Assembly: GCA_022576105.1 (NCBI GenBank)
Contig: JACZRM010000106.1
Span: forward strand, 1 to 6,301
Length of the DNA stretch: 6,301 nt
Source: Chloroflexota bacterium
GTDB lineage: Bacteria > Chloroflexota > Dehalococcoidia > UBA3495
Direction: 5' to 3'
A program made the translations under genes and the position numbers. The stretch's first letter is position 1. Each line of letters begins with the position of its first letter. Under the pieces are notes generated by a model. That model ran no database searches. It was given only the letters and a program-made list of their open reading frames with translations, and was not told where the DNA came from. Shown piece after piece: positions 5,103 to 6,301 of the stretch.

Positions 5103-6301
5103 GTCAGCAAAAGGAGTGGACTTCTTGACCTCAACTTCCTCAATCCGGACACCGTTGGACCGCTTGACCGTCAGCGTCAAGTTATCGTACTGCAGAACCT
5201 CTCCTGGTACCGGAATGTAGCCCAACTGCTCCAGCAGGAATCCAGCCAGAGTTTCATAGTGACCTTCAGGAATATTCAGGCCCAGCTTATCATTGATTTC
5301 AGAAACGCCAATACTGGCCATGACGTTGTAAGTGTGCTCATCGACCGGGGTATATTCCTGCTCAACATCGCTGTGTTCATCCCGAACCTCTCCGACAATT
5401 ACCTCCAACAACTGGTTCAGCGTGGCCACGCCGGCGATTCCGCCAAATTCGTTTACCGTCAGGGCCAGGCCATGGCCCTCTCGCTGCATCTCCGCAAAAG
5501 TAGAGCTGACCGTCTTGGTCTCTGGGACAAAATAGGCCGTGCGCAGCAGGTCGGTAACGCTATCATCAGACTTGAGGGTGCCGCCGCCCAGGGCTAGCAT
5601 CACGTCCTTGTTGGACAATATGCCGACCACATTTTCCATGGCGCCTTCATAGACCGGGAACCTGGTATGACTATGCTCGGCATACAGGCCAAAGAACTGT
5701 TTCAGAGTTGTACCCCGCTCGATCCAAACAATCTCCGGGCGAGGAGTCATAACTTCCCGGACCTGCCGGTCCCCAAAGTGGAATACTTTCTCCAGCAACG
5801 CGGCCTCCGACGCGTCCATCGTACCCTCGGCGCGGCTGATGTTGATCAACATGCGCAGTTCGCCTTCGGTGACTGAAGGCGCAAAGCTATGCCCCTGGCC
5901 GCCAAAGAATTTCACGATGACCCGGGGTAAAATGGTGAAGAAAAAAATGACCGGGGTCTCCAGAGTCATTATCAGAGCGATCGGCCGGGCAATGAGTAGA
6001 GACCACCGATCGGCAGAGCGGGCGGCCAGAGTTTTGGGGGTTATTTCGCCAAAGGCCACAATAGTCACGGTCATAACGGCGGTGGCGATCAAAATGGAAG
6101 ACTCATTTCCTCTAAGCAGGGTAATGGCCATGGCGGTGCCAAAGGATGAGGCAAAGATAATAAACGCGTTCTCTGTGAGCAGGATGGTGGAGAAGAATTT
6201 TTCGGGTTTGGATAGCACCCGGTTGACCATCTGGGCCGACCGGTTGCCCTGTTCCGCCAGGTAGCGCAATCTCACCTTGTTGGCGGAGATCAGGCTGGCT
6301 T
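5100..6301 (-). CDS. CNNM/CorC-type membrane protein with CBS pair, 5' end outside window
   Basis: An inner-membrane protein of the hemolysin-C/CorC/CNNM family, linked to magnesium or other divalent-cation transport. The frame is open to the window edge: before GTG 6275 it reads ASLISANK, continuing into VRLRYLAEQGN, the usual family N-terminal stretch. That GTG is therefore an internal codon and the gene begins outside. Counting from GTG 6275, the DUF21 membrane part has hydrophobic segments near 31-53, 60-75 and 93-118, with the conserved GEITPK at 76-81. The first CBS domain starts near MTPRPEIVWI (176-185) and the second lies near 240-295 (NEFGGIAGVAT). The CorC_HlyC domain fills about 307-385. 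CBS pairs in this family bind adenine nucleotides. The C-terminus ends in TGA, 9 nt before the phosphatase. The family is secure; the transported ion is not determined. Confidence 0.92.
   Translation of the reverse strand, partial: ASLISANKVRLRYLAEQGNRSAQMVNRVLSKPEKFFSTILLTENAFIIFASSFGTAMAITLLRGNESSILIATAVMTVTIVAFGEITPKTLAARSADRWSLLIARPIALIMTLETPVIFFFTILPRVIVKFFGGQGHSFAPSVTEGELRMLINISRAEGTMDASEAALLEKVFHFGDRQVREVMTPRPEIVWIERGTTLKQFFGLYAEHSHTRFPVYEGAMENVVGILSNKDVMLALGGGTLKSDDSVTDLLRTAYFVPETKTVSSTFAEMQREGHGLALTVNEFGGIAGVATLNQLLEVIVGEVRDEHSDVEQEYTPVDEHTYNVMASIGVSEINDKLGLNIPEGHYETLAGFLLEQLGYIPVPGEVLQYDNLTLTVKRSNGVRIEEVEVKKSTPFAD

Noticed and set aside
4989..5597. A 202-codon plus-strand frame opposite the CNNM gene
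   Set aside because: It lies antisense to clear CBS and CorC_HlyC domains and across the CNNM-phosphatase junction. No family is recognisable, so it is a shadow of the real genes.
5839..6264. A 141-codon plus-strand frame opposite the CNNM membrane domain
   Set aside because: It is antisense to the conserved DUF21 region including GEITPK. Its composition follows from the opposite strand.

Overview
The window suggests a moderately GC-rich, free-living bacterium. The essential housekeeping genes and a fused bacterial-type acetyl-CoA carboxylase carboxyltransferase exclude a phage or plasmid. The fused AccD-AccA protein together with a DUF6282-type metal hydrolase would fit Chloroflexota (Dehalococcoidia/SAR202-like). 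That placement is an inference from gene content and was not tested with a marker gene. I see no mobile elements, tRNA or rRNA genes, or CRISPR arrays.

Layout. (1) Positions 1-1766, minus strand: one continuous reading frame joining the beta (AccD, zinc-ribbon) and alpha (AccA) carboxyltransferase halves. It runs off the left edge only a few codons short of the usual AccA C-terminus. (2) Positions 1767-2053: a divergent intergenic region of about 290 bp, rich in structure. It holds an AT-rich palindrome near the accDA start, a good sigma70-like promoter reading right, a terminator-like hairpin just after the predicted transcription start, a second hairpin next to the ribosome binding site of the next gene, and a possible 49-codon small ORF. 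(3) Positions 2054-2896, plus strand: a 280-residue TIM-barrel-like metal-dependent hydrolase of the DUF6282 type. (4) Positions 2953-6301, minus strand: a tightly packed run, in transcription order, of a CNNM/CorC-type membrane protein with CBS domains (5' end outside the window), a histidine phosphatase and tilS.

How the genes work together. AccDA carries out the carboxyl-transfer half of malonyl-CoA synthesis for fatty acids. Its partners AccB and AccC are not in the window. The minus-strand trio is joined by a 9-bp gap and a 1-bp stop/start overlap, so it is probably one operon with tilS last. TilS makes the lysidine needed to read AUA codons. The trio shares no obvious pathway. The hydrolase stands alone, divergent from accDA and convergent with tilS, and its substrate is unknown.

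The most notable points are altered conserved glycine loops in both halves of the fused carboxyltransferase, a possible attenuator-type leader in front of the hydrolase, and a tandem pentapeptide repeat inserted in TilS.
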